64,000 nt of DNA from Shewanella sediminis HAW-EB3 (GCF_000018025.1 NC_009831.1:4526001-4590000); one strand, 5' to 3'. Numbered from the stretch's first letter, positions 35,350 to 45,113 are shown. The notes: generated from the letters alone by a model not told the origin. Translations and numbers: made by a program.

Positions 35350-37953
35350 TTAAACAGGCGCCTCTTCTTTAATGATATCGACAAAGAAGGATTTTAGCGC
35401 TTGTTTGCTCTCATCATCCAGTGATTGGCCCTCTTTGTCAGAGACAAGAAATACATTATCAACCTGTTCACCAACTGTGGTTATTTTTGCCGAGTGAATA
35501 TTGAGTTCAAACTGCCTGAAGCCGTTACAGAAGTGACTCATAAATTGTGGATTATCGAGTGCGGTAACGCTGATAAGCGTTCTATCCTTTTTACGAGAGT
35601 GCAAGAACTCGACTTTAGGCTCACTGACGAATGAGCCAATGTTGCTATTACGGCGTTGTTTAGGCACCTTTCTATTTTCAAACAATACTTGTTTCAGCCT
35701 TTGCTTGATACGGTCACGTCGCCCAGCGGTTCTTATTGGGTGATGATCATAATCCAGTATTTTTAAAGACTCCACCACATAACCATCTTTAGTCTTAGAT
35801 ATATTCGCTTGCTGAACTGAGATCTGTAGTGAAGCTAAGGTATTAAATAGTGTCACAAACAGGCCGGGCTTATCCTTCATGTAGACGAATAGATCACTGC
35901 TACCTTTAGTACTGCTTTCATCCAGCAGAATAAGTGCATGATCGGCGGGATGTTGCGTCATGGCATGAGAGTAACGGGCTATTTCACTGGGTTGAGCATT
36001 ACTGAAAAATGAGAGCGGTAAGCGCTTCCAAAGCTGTTTGATCACATCAGGCGTTTCACTCGCCCCCATCAGTTCTAGTGCTTCATTTTTGTGTTCACGG
36101 ACGACAGTTCGCTGCTCTAAAACATTTTCTAAGCCATTACGCAGCGCGAAACTTATCGACAAATAGAGATCCCGGAGCAAGGTTGCCTTCCAGTTAGTCC
36201 ACAGATCATCATTTGTCGCCTTAATGTCGGCAACCGTTAAACAATACAGCGCATCGAGTCTGGCTTTAGTCCCTATCGCTTTAGCAAGGTTTTTAACTTC
36301 CGAAGGGTCATATATATCTAATCGTTGGCAGGATAACGATAACAATAGATGGTTTTTAACTAACCAGGCTATCACCTTAGCTTGCGAAGGTTTTAGCTCA
36401 TGAAATTTAGCAAATTGCAGCGCATCGACCGCCCCCAATTCACTGTGGTCGCCACCGCGTCCCTTGCCTAAATCATGGAACAAGGCCGCTAACAACAATA
36501 CCTCTTTATTCTCTATCGCTTTGTAAACAGCGCTAGGCTGTACAAGAGACGGGTTTTCAGATTTGCCGTTCAGTGAATATAAGTTTTTGAGTAACTTATG
36601 AGTATGCTCATCAACGGGATAAACATGGTAGAGGTCGAACTGCATCTGACCCACAATTTCACGCCACTGGGGAAGATATGACGCTAAGATCCCATGTTTG
36701 TGCATTAATGATAGCGCCAGCCCCATGCCTTGAGGATGACGAAACAGCGAAATAAACTCTTTACGGCAGCTATGAAAATCTTGCAGATCACCTAATAGTC
36801 GTCGTCTGACCTGACGTATTAACCGAATCGTCTGCGGCGAAATACCATCAATATCATTCGCGTTTTCTGCAATATGGATAAACAGAGCGATAAGCTGTTT
36901 GCGATCAACAAATACATCATCATGGCGAGCATTTATCTGTCGACCATTTATTTCGAAGTGTTGATTTAACGGGATAGATTTCTTGTCTGTTTGTACCAGG
37001 ATTTCATCTTTAAAATACTGCAATAACATTTGATTGAGTTCGCTAATCCGCCTCATTGCACGGTATAACTGACGCATCATTTTTTCGATAGCGAGGTGAC
37101 TGTTGTCTCCAAAGCCCATCAGCCTGGCGACATCACTTTGCAAACCTATAAGTAGTCGGTTCTCAGAACGCTGCGCCGCTGCGTGCAGTGCCCAACGCGT
37201 ACGCCAGATAAAATGCTGTGACTCTAACAGTTCTGCATATTCGTCGGCGGTAAAGAAGCCGAACCGCCTTAAGGCCGCCATATCCTCTGCAGCAAAATAC
37301 TTACGGGTTACCCAGATCAAGGTTTGGATATCGCGCATGCCACCGGGGCTATTTTTTAGGTTGGGTTCCAGGCTAAAAGCACTGCCCTGCGCCTTTTGAT
37401 GACGTACATCTTGCTCGCTGAATTTCGCTTTATAGAAGGCTTCACTGCTCCAGAGGTCATCACCATAGAGTCTGTCTAAGACCTGATTCGCATGAGACTC
37501 TGGTCCCGATAAATGGCGGATCTCAAACAGTGAGGTCGCAATGGTTATATCTTCACACGCATTATCAATTTCATTCAGTGCTAGCACGCTATGGCCGAGC
37601 TCCAGCCCAATATCCCATAGTTGGGTGAAAAACTGGCCAATCTGGGTGGCTTGATGAGGGCTAAGCTCTTGGGAAGATAAGACACACATATCAATGTCGG
37701 AGTGCAGGTGTAGCGTTTGACGGCCATAACCGCCTACGGCATTGAGAGATATATCTTCGTCAGCGAGATCGGCACATTTCCAGAGATGGAGAAGTAAAGT
37801 ATCAAAGAAATCAGCGCGTAACTTTACTATCTCGTCGATAGCAATGTGGGTAAAGTTTTCATTAAAGTAGTTGTCAGCATCTTGGATTACTTTTTTATAA
37901 TCAGTAATGCCCATTTCTGCATTGAATTGAGGTGATATATCAGGGTCTGACAT
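35350..37953 (-). CDS. glnD: PII uridylyltransferase / uridylyl-removing enzyme (GlnD)
   Basis: 867 residues, normal family length. The nucleotidyltransferase motif is GGYGRQTLHLHSDIDM near 70, the linker has SPGGMRDIQT, the HD hydrolase has LFHDLGKGRGGDHS near 500, and two ACT domains (about 690 and 800) end the protein. It would modify PII signal proteins according to glutamine. The motif GGYGRQTL departs from the usual GGYGRGEL, and the gene stands alone among repeats rather than beside map/rpsB as in the core locus, so it may be a second, diverged GlnD. It is also possible that it is the only copy. Confidence 0.88.
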   Translation of the reverse strand: MSDPDISPQFNAEMGITDYKKVIQDADNYFNENFTHIAIDEIVKLRADFFDTLLLHLWKCADLADEDISLNAVGGYGRQTLHLHSDIDMCVLSSQELSPHQATQIGQFFTQLWDIGLELGHSVLALNEIDNACEDITIATSLFEIRHLSGPESHANQVLDRLYGDDLWSSEAFYKAKFSEQDVRHQKAQGSAFSLEPNLKNSPGGMRDIQTLIWVTRKYFAAEDMAALRRFGFFTADEYAELLESQHFIWRTRWALHAAAQRSENRLLIGLQSDVARLMGFGDNSHLAIEKMMRQLYRAMRRISELNQMLLQYFKDEILVQTDKKSIPLNQHFEINGRQINARHDDVFVDRKQLIALFIHIAENANDIDGISPQTIRLIRQVRRRLLGDLQDFHSCRKEFISLFRHPQGMGLALSLMHKHGILASYLPQWREIVGQMQFDLYHVYPVDEHTHKLLKNLYSLNGKSENPSLVQPSAVYKAIENKEVLLLAALFHDLGKGRGGDHSELGAVDALQFAKFHELKPSQAKVIAWLVKNHLLLSLSCQRLDIYDPSEVKNLAKAIGTKARLDALYCLTVADIKATNDDLWTNWKATLLRDLYLSISFALRNGLENVLEQRTVVREHKNEALELMGASETPDVIKQLWKRLPLSFFSNAQPSEIARYSHAMTQHPADHALILLDESSTKGSSDLFVYMKDKPGLFVTLFNTLASLQISVQQANISKTKDGYVVESLKILDYDHHPIRTAGRRDRIKQRLKQVLFENRKVPKQRRNSNIGSFVSEPKVEFLHSRKKDRTLISVTALDNPQFMSHFCNGFRQFELNIHSAKITTVGEQVDNVFLVSDKEGQSLDDESKQALKSFFVDIIKEEAPV

Positions 37954-38278
37954 GTTTCTCCTGTAGCTATTTGCACTGAGTATAATTAGGGTTTACTAGC
38001 TAGGATTTACTAGCTTTAGCTAGGCTAATTAAACCGTGATGCAATTGCCTTAAAATGAAGCAACAGGGTAGATGATCTGAGCGAAAATTACAAATCGACA
38101 ACAGTGACTCAAGGTTATTAACAGAGGGCTTTTAACGGAGAGTTTTAACGGTGTTATTTTAGGCCGGGAGCTATTCTTGCCGTCATTCCGGCAAGGCTTT
38201 TGGGCCGGAATCTGACCTCCACGGATGGAGGAAATGTCGAATGATGTATGGAACATCATCGACCAGCCCTTTAGGCTT

Positions 38279-38556
38279 TCCAAACTCCGTTTGGAGATAG
38301 GTCACAGGGTTCCACCCTGCACTGGGCAAGGAGGACTGCTCGTCCTCGCCCTCCTTGCATCCTCCCTAACGCCCCGGCGAAGTTACATGCATTGAGTACG
38401 GGCCTCATATTTCATTTAAAATTTACTAACGCTTCCGATAGTACATCCTGCACCCCGAAAGCTAACCCCACATCCATGTGGGATTCACGCAATTTTAAAC
38501 TCCAAACTTCGGCAACTTCCAACGGGGAGATGTTGTAACCTGCGGCGGTATTTGGT
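38279..38556. repeat. Composite multi-hairpin repeat, copy f
   Basis: Hairpins TCCAAAC-TCC-GTTTGGA (38279-38295), CAGGGT-TCC-ACCCTG (38305-38319), GCAAGGAGG...CCTCCTTGC; then CTAACGCCCCGGCGAAG, hairpin CCCACAT-CC-ATGTGGG (38467-38482), CTTCCAACGGGGA and the tail. The rest of the gap 37954-38278 has only the phrase ATGTATGGAACATCATCGAC, also found near 40070. Confidence 0.8.
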
Positions 38557-38613
38557 GTATTTGTAATCTAATGCTCTTCACCTCTTTGTTTTGCACTTAC
38601 TCATACAATAAAA

Positions 38614-39819
38614 CTACAAGCAGTCCTCAAGAGGTATACCATGGAAGTCACAACGCCTTATTGACTCAGCAATTTCAAAAGCTACGGAATCTTCTCTAGT
38701 TGTATCCCATAGAATAGTCTGTTCAGACGAACCTACATTTGATATCTCATCATATTTCGAATAGCTAGCCATTCTTAATTGTCCCGAAACCTTTTCAGTA
38801 AATAATGCTGTATCTTTAGATTCATAATCACCAATAAATACACTACCCACCGCAACATTTAATGCATTTCGGTCAACACTTAATACTTTTCTATTCAAAG
38901 ATGCGATTATATCAACCCTTTGAGTGCGAACCTGTGCTCGTTTTGGTAGTTTATTAGGATAAGCATTTAAAACAAAAGCATAATATGGGTTTCTTAAAAT
39001 ATTATAAGAACCTTCCTGTATGTTTTTACAAGAACCAGCAACACTTAAAGGAGCAAACTTCAACTCAAAAGATGGACGACCTTTGGCTTTCCAACAATAT
39101 TCTTTATTTATATCTGCAACACCATCTTTTTCCTTTCCTCTAAAACCTTTTACAACAGCGATGGTTCCTGTTTTCTCAAAATCACCCCCACAAATATTAG
39201 TTTCAGAAAATGCCAATGAAATCCCACCTTCTTTTACGGTTTCATCAACATTATTTTTTTCATTTAAAGAGTTCTCTAAAACATCATTGGAAAATTCAAC
39301 AAAATACTTAAACCCATCTGAGAATGGATTTGGTGGCGTAGGTAAGCTCTCTGTGAGTTTGGCAAGGGCGGCTAACCCAGCACCAAATTTAGTTTTTTCA
39401 TGCTTTTTCAAAGTAACAAAATCTATCTGCATACTATCAAATATTGAGTCTTCATTTGTTAACAGAAACCTATGAAATAGTTTAATCTCAATTGGAATGG
39501 ATACAACGCCTTTATTATACTCTTCAACAGTAGCTTTAAACATTCGCGGGAACTTAACTTTTCTTGTACCATTTTCAGTCTCTCCTTCGACAGTGGTGTT
39601 AATAATAAGACCAACTTCTTTATCTTGTGAAAACCACCCTATATCTTTTTCTACCATTGCTTTTCTTAAATGCAGCGAAATTTTATGATTTGTTAGGTCA
39701 ATACAAGTTGATGATGAATCATCCTCAATTCTAAAAATTTTTGCTCCATCAGGAGCTTCAGCTGCATACGCATGCTGAATTACAAGAAATAAAATAAAAG
39801 TAGTAATAGTCCTAGTCAT
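38614..39819 (-). CDS. Secreted protein of unknown function
   Basis: 401 residues, not recognised. A cleavable signal peptide (FILFLVIQHAYA-AEAP) is followed by a soluble, mixed alpha/beta protein with few cysteines (about five, e.g. STCIDL, NICGG, RRCDFHG, EDCL). No catalytic motif, haem site or repeat is evident. It is AT-rich compared with metH and lies alone between composite repeats f and g, immediately downstream (in map order) of the TIR cluster but 720 bp away. Codon use and position suggest acquired DNA. Confidence 0.65.
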   Translation of the reverse strand: MTRTITTFILFLVIQHAYAAEAPDGAKIFRIEDDSSSTCIDLTNHKISLHLRKAMVEKDIGWFSQDKEVGLIINTTVEGETENGTRKVKFPRMFKATVEEYNKGVVSIPIEIKLFHRFLLTNEDSIFDSMQIDFVTLKKHEKTKFGAGLAALAKLTESLPTPPNPFSDGFKYFVEFSNDVLENSLNEKNNVDETVKEGGISLAFSETNICGGDFEKTGTIAVVKGFRGKEKDGVADINKEYCWKAKGRPSFELKFAPLSVAGSCKNIQEGSYNILRNPYYAFVLNAYPNKLPKRAQVRTQRVDIIASLNRKVLSVDRNALNVAVGSVFIGDYESKDTALFTEKVSGQLRMASYSKYDEISNVGSSEQTILWDTTREDSVAFEIAESIRRCDFHGIPLEDCL

Positions 39820-40147
39820 AGCCTATTCCTCCATTGAATATTGGCATCATTAATACTAGTACAACACTAAATAATGGGGATGAACTTGATAAGAAAAGAT
39901 ATGACAGTCCAGTCTCTTTTCGGGGATTCATGCCTTTAGCTGTCATCCCGATGAGGGAGTTGTCATTCCGGTAATGCTTTTAGCAGGTATCTAACCTCCA
40001 GAGATAGAGGAAATGCCAAAACTGGTCTGGAACCCGTTGGGTAGACCTCCACGGAGGATATGTAGAATGATGTATGGAACATCATCGACCATTCTTTTAT
40101 CCCGCCATCCCGGTGCTCTTTTAGGCCGGGATCCAGCCTTTAAGCTT

Positions 40148-40510
40148 TTCCAAACTCCGTTTGGATTAAAGTCGTGGAATGGAATTCCACACCAGAGCAA
40201 GGAGGACTGCTCGTCTGACGTGAATGGATTCACAAATGTAGCGGTGACATGGATGTCAAAGAGTTGCATCGCCCTCCTTGATTCTCTGTAAACCAAAGTA
40301 CCCTAACGCCCCGGCGAAGTTACATGCATTGAGTACGGGCCTCATACTTCAATAAAAATCGCCTAACGACTCAGATGGAACATCCATGTCCCCCCGAGCC
40401 TTAGCCATCATCCATGATGGCTATATAGCATTTTCATCTGCGTACTTCGGCAACTTCCAACGGGGAATCTTGTAACCTGCGACTGCATTTGGATGAAATG
40501 AGGAAAGTTT
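40148..40510. repeat. Composite multi-hairpin repeat, copy g
   Basis: Hairpins TCCAAAC-TCC-GTTTGGA (40149-40165), GTGGAAT-GGA-ATTCCAC (40174-40190); then GCAAGGAGGACTGCTCGTC, CTAACGCCCCGGCGAAG, hairpin TAGCCATCAT-CC-ATGATGGCTA (40402-40423) at the place of the CCCACAT hairpin of copy f, CTTCCAACGGGGAATC and the tail. 39820-40147 holds no gene. Confidence 0.8.
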
Positions 40511-40539
40511 ACGCTAACCCCACTTATCGTATCGTAAGC

Positions 40540-41574
40540 TCATGGACTTAGAGAATAAGCTCGAGAATCCATTCTTTTCTCTAAATATTTTTCCATTTGC
40601 ATGCTTATTATTCGGGGGAGTTCTTCAAAAAGCATATAGTCATCTTTATAATCGATAAGCTCTTGCATCATAGGATGCCTAGTTGACATATGTAGCAAAT
40701 CTAAAAACTCATGACAAACAGTCCTTTTTTCATTCATATCTACTTCTGAGTCGATAGTACGTAAAACATCGACACCTGTATCATACAACCAAGGCATCCC
40801 ATCGCGTAACATACTCAGACCTATCAAAATTCCTACCTTTCCATTTTGTGATGAGTGCATAAGTTCATCAATCATCATAGGATGGAAATTACGATTTTTT
40901 CGTTTTCTAGATTCAGGCTGTAAATTCCCTCCAATTCTTGCAGGAAGATCTTTAAACATCACTTTAATTTCTTCAAACAACTTTGCAGAAGCATCGCTAT
41001 TCTTATCCACAACCTTAGGTAGATCTAATAATTTGTTATTATCCTCTTTAAGAATTTTTGCAATAGCTTCTTTAAACTTTCCCACTTGAAATTTAATTGT
41101 ATCTTCATCAGGTTCAGAGTTAGGAATACGATCGACTAACTGAAATACTAGTTTAGTTAAAGACTCTTCATCATCACCACAATTTTGAAATTGAGCAAAT
41201 GGACCTGAAGAAATATCAGTTAATGAAATACCCAATGCAACACCTAATATAGGGGTTTCAAGTTTTCCTTTGGCCATTCCAGCTTCAAACAAAATCCACG
41301 GTCTATCGACGCTTCTTTCTGTAAGTAAGCAAACAACATCTGATGCATTTTGAATATTTTTTATAATTTCAGGGTACCATTCAACTCCATACTCTATTCC
41401 CTGATTACCTTTCCTATCTGAAGTTCTGAAAGATTTCAACACCCCGGCACTGACACTTTTTAGTAGACCACTAAAAGCTTCGGCTAATTTAGCATCTCTA
41501 GCATCATGGCTAATGAATACTAAGGAAGCATTAGAATTATCAATCTGTTTTTTCTTTCCCATATCGTCAGCCAC
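40540..41574 (-). CDS. TIR-domain protein with C-terminal helical domain
   Basis: 344 residues. The TIR domain covers about 14-165: VFISHDARDAKLAEAF, an exposed loop with GIEYGVEWYPEII, DVVCLLTERSVDRPW, and the candidate catalytic Glu in WILFEAGMAKG. TIR domains of this bacterial kind cleave NAD+ or make cyclic ADP-ribose signals. The C-terminal half (about 220-344) is helical with no known motif. Start is GTG 41574 with AAGGA before it; ATG 41562 is an alternative. It ends a four-gene minus-strand cluster; 12 heptamers of CATGTAT/CATTTAT stand 24 bp upstream of the start and may affect expression. AT-rich. Confidence 0.82.
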   Translation of the reverse strand: MADDMGKKKQIDNSNASLVFISHDARDAKLAEAFSGLLKSVSAGVLKSFRTSDRKGNQGIEYGVEWYPEIIKNIQNASDVVCLLTERSVDRPWILFEAGMAKGKLETPILGVALGISLTDISSGPFAQFQNCGDDEESLTKLVFQLVDRIPNSEPDEDTIKFQVGKFKEAIAKILKEDNNKLLDLPKVVDKNSDASAKLFEEIKVMFKDLPARIGGNLQPESRKRKNRNFHPMMIDELMHSSQNGKVGILIGLSMLRDGMPWLYDTGVDVLRTIDSEVDMNEKRTVCHEFLDLLHMSTRHPMMQELIDYKDDYMLFEELPRIISMQMEKYLEKRMDSRAYSLSP

Positions 41575-41598
41575 TTTAATTCCTTATATTTCACGTAG

Positions 41599-41682
41599 CA
41601 TGTATCATGTATCATGTATCATTTATCATTTATCATTTATCATTTATCATTTATCATTTATCATTTATCATTTATCATTTAT
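41599..41682. repeat. Heptamer array CATGTAT x3, CATTTAT x9
   Basis: Twelve perfect 7-bp units directly upstream of the TIR gene start, in its presumed leader or promoter. Confidence 0.97.
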
Positions 41683-41751
41683 AAACAGTATACATCTAGA
41701 AACACTTAAACTTTCACCTAATCTAGATAGTTGTTCACAAAACATCATAAA

Positions 41752-41770
41752 AATGAATAATTGATTCATT
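41752..41770 (-). terminator. Weak stem-loop after the protease gene
   Basis: AATGAAT-CAATT-ATTCATT followed by TTTTA on the minus strand, 24 bp after the protease stop. The stem is short and AT-only. Confidence 0.4.
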
Positions 41771-41793
41771 AATTTTTATTAACACTTTTATCG

Positions 41794-43512
41794 TCATGAC
41801 TTTAATATTTTACCAACACCAGAAGTAGCGATCGCTAAACAATTAAAATCTGAATTTAATTTATTAATTATTGTTTGAATCCAGATCCCTTCATTAGCTT
41901 GATAAAATCCTTTTTTATTATTGAGCCGTTGTAATTTCTCTCCACCAGCATGATGAATCCCTATTAACTTCCACTGTTCATTAAATACGGGGCTTCCAGA
42001 GCTACCACCTTCTGTTGGTGCTCGATAATGTATATGGGGGGCTTCATGATCTAATAATATATTGTCTTGCATTGAAAATGAGATCCCACCACCCAACGGA
42101 TGTCCAATTATATAGACACGCTGTTTCCCATCAGTTAAAGGAAGCCTAGAATGAATAGGGAAGTCATAAACTATCTCAGGTGCATCACCATCAAACTCTA
42201 TGATCGAAGCATCCAAATGCTCTATTGGTGAACTCCAAAGTATCTTTTTTAGGGAGTACTCTTTATGGTCATCTAATTCGAAAGTGACGATGGCATCCTC
42301 AGGAACTATAGAACTTCGGCAATTAATATTATTAGAAATTACATGTGAATTAGTTAATAAAACAGTTTTATCACCAAAAGAAGCATGCAATTCCTTCCCC
42401 TTTACCACAAAACCAGTTCCAATTCCTTTACCTGGTTCAAACTCAATTCTCGCAACACTATGAGCACGCTGAACAGCTTTTTTCAGGAAGCTATAACTAT
42501 GATATCTCGCAGTCCCAAATACTTTCTCATGTCGAAGATCTGTTTCTTGCTCAACATTTAAACTATTTAAATTATCTGGGCTAACATTAAATCCACCACC
42601 TTCTCGCAACAATAACTCAGCATGAAGTAAAGGTAAAAGAGTAGCCCCAGGTTCTTCAGTAATCTTTAATTGCCACACTTCTTCAAACTGCCTTAACGTA
42701 CTCCCTAATTCAAATGCATCAGCAAAAGGTTCGCTTAAATATCGCTCTAACCACTTAGCAGCTTCTTCATAGTTAGAAAGTGCTACACATGCTTCCAATG
42801 CTGTAGCACTGTCCCACATTGTTGCTTCACCCTTACTCCATTTCAAACACATAGAAGAAAGAATGTTTAAAGCAATAGATTCTGCTTCTTTATCAGCATC
42901 AACAACACCCTCAAAATTTATATGGTCAGCAGCAGCTCTTTTTAACAAAGCCACATAATTAATTCCATGCCAATAATTAAATTCAGGATTTTCAACATAA
43001 GGCTCTTGATAAGCCATTAGTGCCTTAGTTAATGCCTCTACACTTTGTAATGATTCACTTTTTAGCTCTACATATATTTGTTTATATACTCGTCCTATAA
43101 GCCCTCTGACTTCTGTAAAATCTTCTCTAATTTCAAATTGCTCATCTATCAATGATGATTGTTTTTTAGGTACTTTTATTATATTTTGCAACTTATGTTG
43201 AAGTTCAAATAAATATGCCAATGAAGCTGAAAGCTGCCCTTGATTGATCAAAGCTTGTGCATAGTGTTTTTTTAGCTTAAATGAATCAACACCAGAAATA
43301 ATTAGTGAATTAGACACAAAACTAGATAGCTCAAAATAATTTTTTCTCTGCAACAAGCTTACAATCTTCAAAGCACTATTAATGTCATACGGTTCACTAT
43401 GAGTTTTTACATAATCTATCAATGTCCAACATAGAGTTTCGACTTCTCCATAGTTGTTACTGGCAATTGCAGCCACTAATATAGACTCTGATTCAGCTAG
43501 GTCCCATTCCAT
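41794..43512 (-). CDS. Trypsin-like serine protease with N-terminal helical-repeat region
   Basis: 572 residues. About 1-330 is alpha-helical and TPR-like (helix pairs such as KHYAQALINQGQLSASLAYLFELQ). The C-terminal protease has the triad: His in LLTNSHVIS, Asp in EHLDASIIEF, Ser in GGSSGSPVFNEQ, plus GIGTGFVV and GHPLGG. No signal peptide, so it acts in the cytoplasm. Trypsin-like domains joined to helical repeats are found as effectors or sensors in bacterial conflict systems with TIR or nucleotide signals (family knowledge). It starts 10 bp after the hydrolase gene, so the two form an operon. Confidence 0.85.
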   Translation of the reverse strand: MEWDLAESESILVAAIASNNYGEVETLCWTLIDYVKTHSEPYDINSALKIVSLLQRKNYFELSSFVSNSLIISGVDSFKLKKHYAQALINQGQLSASLAYLFELQHKLQNIIKVPKKQSSLIDEQFEIREDFTEVRGLIGRVYKQIYVELKSESLQSVEALTKALMAYQEPYVENPEFNYWHGINYVALLKRAAADHINFEGVVDADKEAESIALNILSSMCLKWSKGEATMWDSATALEACVALSNYEEAAKWLERYLSEPFADAFELGSTLRQFEEVWQLKITEEPGATLLPLLHAELLLREGGGFNVSPDNLNSLNVEQETDLRHEKVFGTARYHSYSFLKKAVQRAHSVARIEFEPGKGIGTGFVVKGKELHASFGDKTVLLTNSHVISNNINCRSSIVPEDAIVTFELDDHKEYSLKKILWSSPIEHLDASIIEFDGDAPEIVYDFPIHSRLPLTDGKQRVYIIGHPLGGGISFSMQDNILLDHEAPHIHYRAPTEGGSSGSPVFNEQWKLIGIHHAGGEKLQRLNNKKGFYQANEGIWIQTIINKLNSDFNCLAIATSGVGKILKS

Positions 43513-43522
43513 ATCTAAAACC

Positions 43523-44470
43523 TCATTCTTCCAATTTGAGCTCGCTGGACAATATAGCCCTAAATTCTGCCCCCATCAGATATTTGGAAATATTGTGTCG
43601 CCAAACCCCAGAGTTCTGCTCATTGATGTCCTTAATAACCTCAGCCCCTTGTTTTTGATAATCGTTAGAAAGGTTGGGATCTAAACTGGCTACCGGATCT
43701 AAACGGTCGTAAATGTTAAACCAATTTTCCATTATAGTTCCAGGAAAACCATTTTCCCGAGTCCATTCAGGTTGAAGCTTGTCTTGAATTTCATCTAGAC
43801 CCAAAGGGCTACCTATTGTAATCAGCGAGTCAATTTTTGGGCACCGAGGATCTCGAGTGAGGCAATCATAGGCAATAACAGTTCCCATACTGTGACTTAC
43901 AACAATCAACGGTCCTTCTTTTTTGCGAGCTTGCTCCAAAGCTTTAATAAATCGGTTTCGAATCTCATCCTGAACACTAAAAGTATCATCAGTACGAGGG
44001 GAATACTCAACATTAAAAAGATAATGATGGACGTCTTTTAAAAGGATTTTCATTAATCTGCGTTTTAGCCACCAAGGAAGTGGAATTCGTTCAAAGTCTA
44101 GTGTTTCTAGCTCATCAATAACTTCACCCGAAGGGCAATAATCATCCGTACCATCCGGCGACTCAACGCTATAACCTAACTGTTTCTGTAACTTGATAGC
44201 CCAATCTAATTCTTGACCTTTAAGCTCATTCAGCCAAGACATATCAATATAGTCTTCAGGTTCTACAACGCTGTCATTATTTTCATGCTCAGCCATTTCT
44301 TTCTTTGGAGACTCATAGAGGACATCGGCCCAATAAACCATCGTAGATTCAATGCCTTCAGCTCCCAAATGGATACCATCATTTAGTGCTAAAGCATTTA
44401 ACCACAGCTGATGCAATATCTTTTTTTCTGGTTTATTTGCAATTCCATGAATAAATACAACATTAGCCAT
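43523..44470 (-). CDS. Alpha/beta hydrolase (PGAP1-like lipase/esterase fold)
   Basis: 315 residues. It opens with ANVVFIHGIANKP (oxyanion strand HG), has the nucleophile elbow VVSHSMGTVIAYD near 195, TIGSPLG after it, an Asp in IYDRLDPVASL and a likely catalytic His in VWRHNISKYL. Such folds cleave ester bonds of lipids; those without a signal peptide, as here, act in the cytosol or at the inner membrane. In a TIR cluster it could be a membrane-damaging or acyl-removing effector (inference). It lies 214 bp downstream of the DUF1863 gene and 10 bp before the protease gene. Confidence 0.85.
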   Translation of the reverse strand: MANVVFIHGIANKPEKKILHQLWLNALALNDGIHLGAEGIESTMVYWADVLYESPKKEMAEHENNDSVVEPEDYIDMSWLNELKGQELDWAIKLQKQLGYSVESPDGTDDYCPSGEVIDELETLDFERIPLPWWLKRRLMKILLKDVHHYLFNVEYSPRTDDTFSVQDEIRNRFIKALEQARKKEGPLIVVSHSMGTVIAYDCLTRDPRCPKIDSLITIGSPLGLDEIQDKLQPEWTRENGFPGTIMENWFNIYDRLDPVASLDPNLSNDYQKQGAEVIKDINEQNSGVWRHNISKYLMGAEFRAILSSELKLEE

Positions 44471-44592
44471 ACAGTTTTCTCAACCTTTCAAGTTTTAACT
44501 TCTTAGCTTCCTTGTGATATTTTTATTATCGGAGCGTACTAATAGCAACAGGATCAACTTAAGTAAGTATTCTAGTCTAATCATTCTGAACA

Positions 44593-44622
44593 CCTTGATT
44601 GCTATATTATCCACAATCAAGG
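44593..44622. terminator. Inverted repeat between the DUF1863 and hydrolase genes
   Basis: CCTTGATTG and CAATCAAGG are separated by 12 bp; no U-run. It may end the DUF1863 transcript or be a regulator site. Confidence 0.4.
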
Positions 44623-44684
44623 TTTCCAGTTGTGTCTTACCTGAACAATAGGGTCACAGATAAAGAAAAGGAGCAGATAATCGA

Positions 44685-45113
44685 TTATTTATACAGTTCC
44701 CAAATCCCATTGATCACTGTTTTTTTATTCCAGCCAACTTTCTTATCTGCTGCATCACCAACGACACTTGAACTCCTCTCCTGCCCCCAAGGGTTTACAG
44801 CTAAAATTGGTTTACTATATAAACCAGCACCATCAATTTCCTTTTTAATCCACTTGCTATAATTTGCATACATTCCCATAGGTATAACTATGATATGACT
44901 GCGAGCAATTTGATTAAATAGTGCAGCTTGTAGCTGGTCATCATCATCTGCATCATGAATAGGATTATCTTTTGGAACCGAAAAATCTCTGAAGTCTAAC
45001 GAAGCTTGACCTACACTCCAGTTTTCATTGAAAATCCATTCAGACAAAGTGTCATAATGACCAGAATGAGACCATGCATGACTGATAAAAACATGAATTT
45101 GTCTTGTGCTCAT
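44685..45113 (-). CDS. TIR-like protein of the DUF1863/MTH538 family (ThsB-like)
   Basis: 142 residues from ATG 45113. Signatures of DUF1863: HVFISHAWSHSGHYDTL at the N-terminus, DFSVPKDNPIHD, QIARSHIIVIPMGMYANYSKWIKKEI with a conserved Glu, KPILAVNPWGQERSS and KKVGWNKKTVINGI. ThsB proteins of Thoeris defence carry TIR domains of this general class and make ADP-ribose signals after infection. It is the first of four genes (DUF1863, hydrolase, protease, TIR) on the minus strand. No ThsA-like SIR2/SLOG gene is present, so this is not a standard Thoeris. Confidence 0.88.
   Translation of the reverse strand: MSTRQIHVFISHAWSHSGHYDTLSEWIFNENWSVGQASLDFRDFSVPKDNPIHDADDDDQLQAALFNQIARSHIIVIPMGMYANYSKWIKKEIDGAGLYSKPILAVNPWGQERSSSVVGDAADKKVGWNKKTVINGIWELYK

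Noticed and set aside
44685..45113. Standard Thoeris system
   Set aside because: The DUF1863 protein is ThsB-like, but no ThsA (SIR2/SLOG), caspase or macro-domain effector is adjacent; hydrolase and protease stand in its place.
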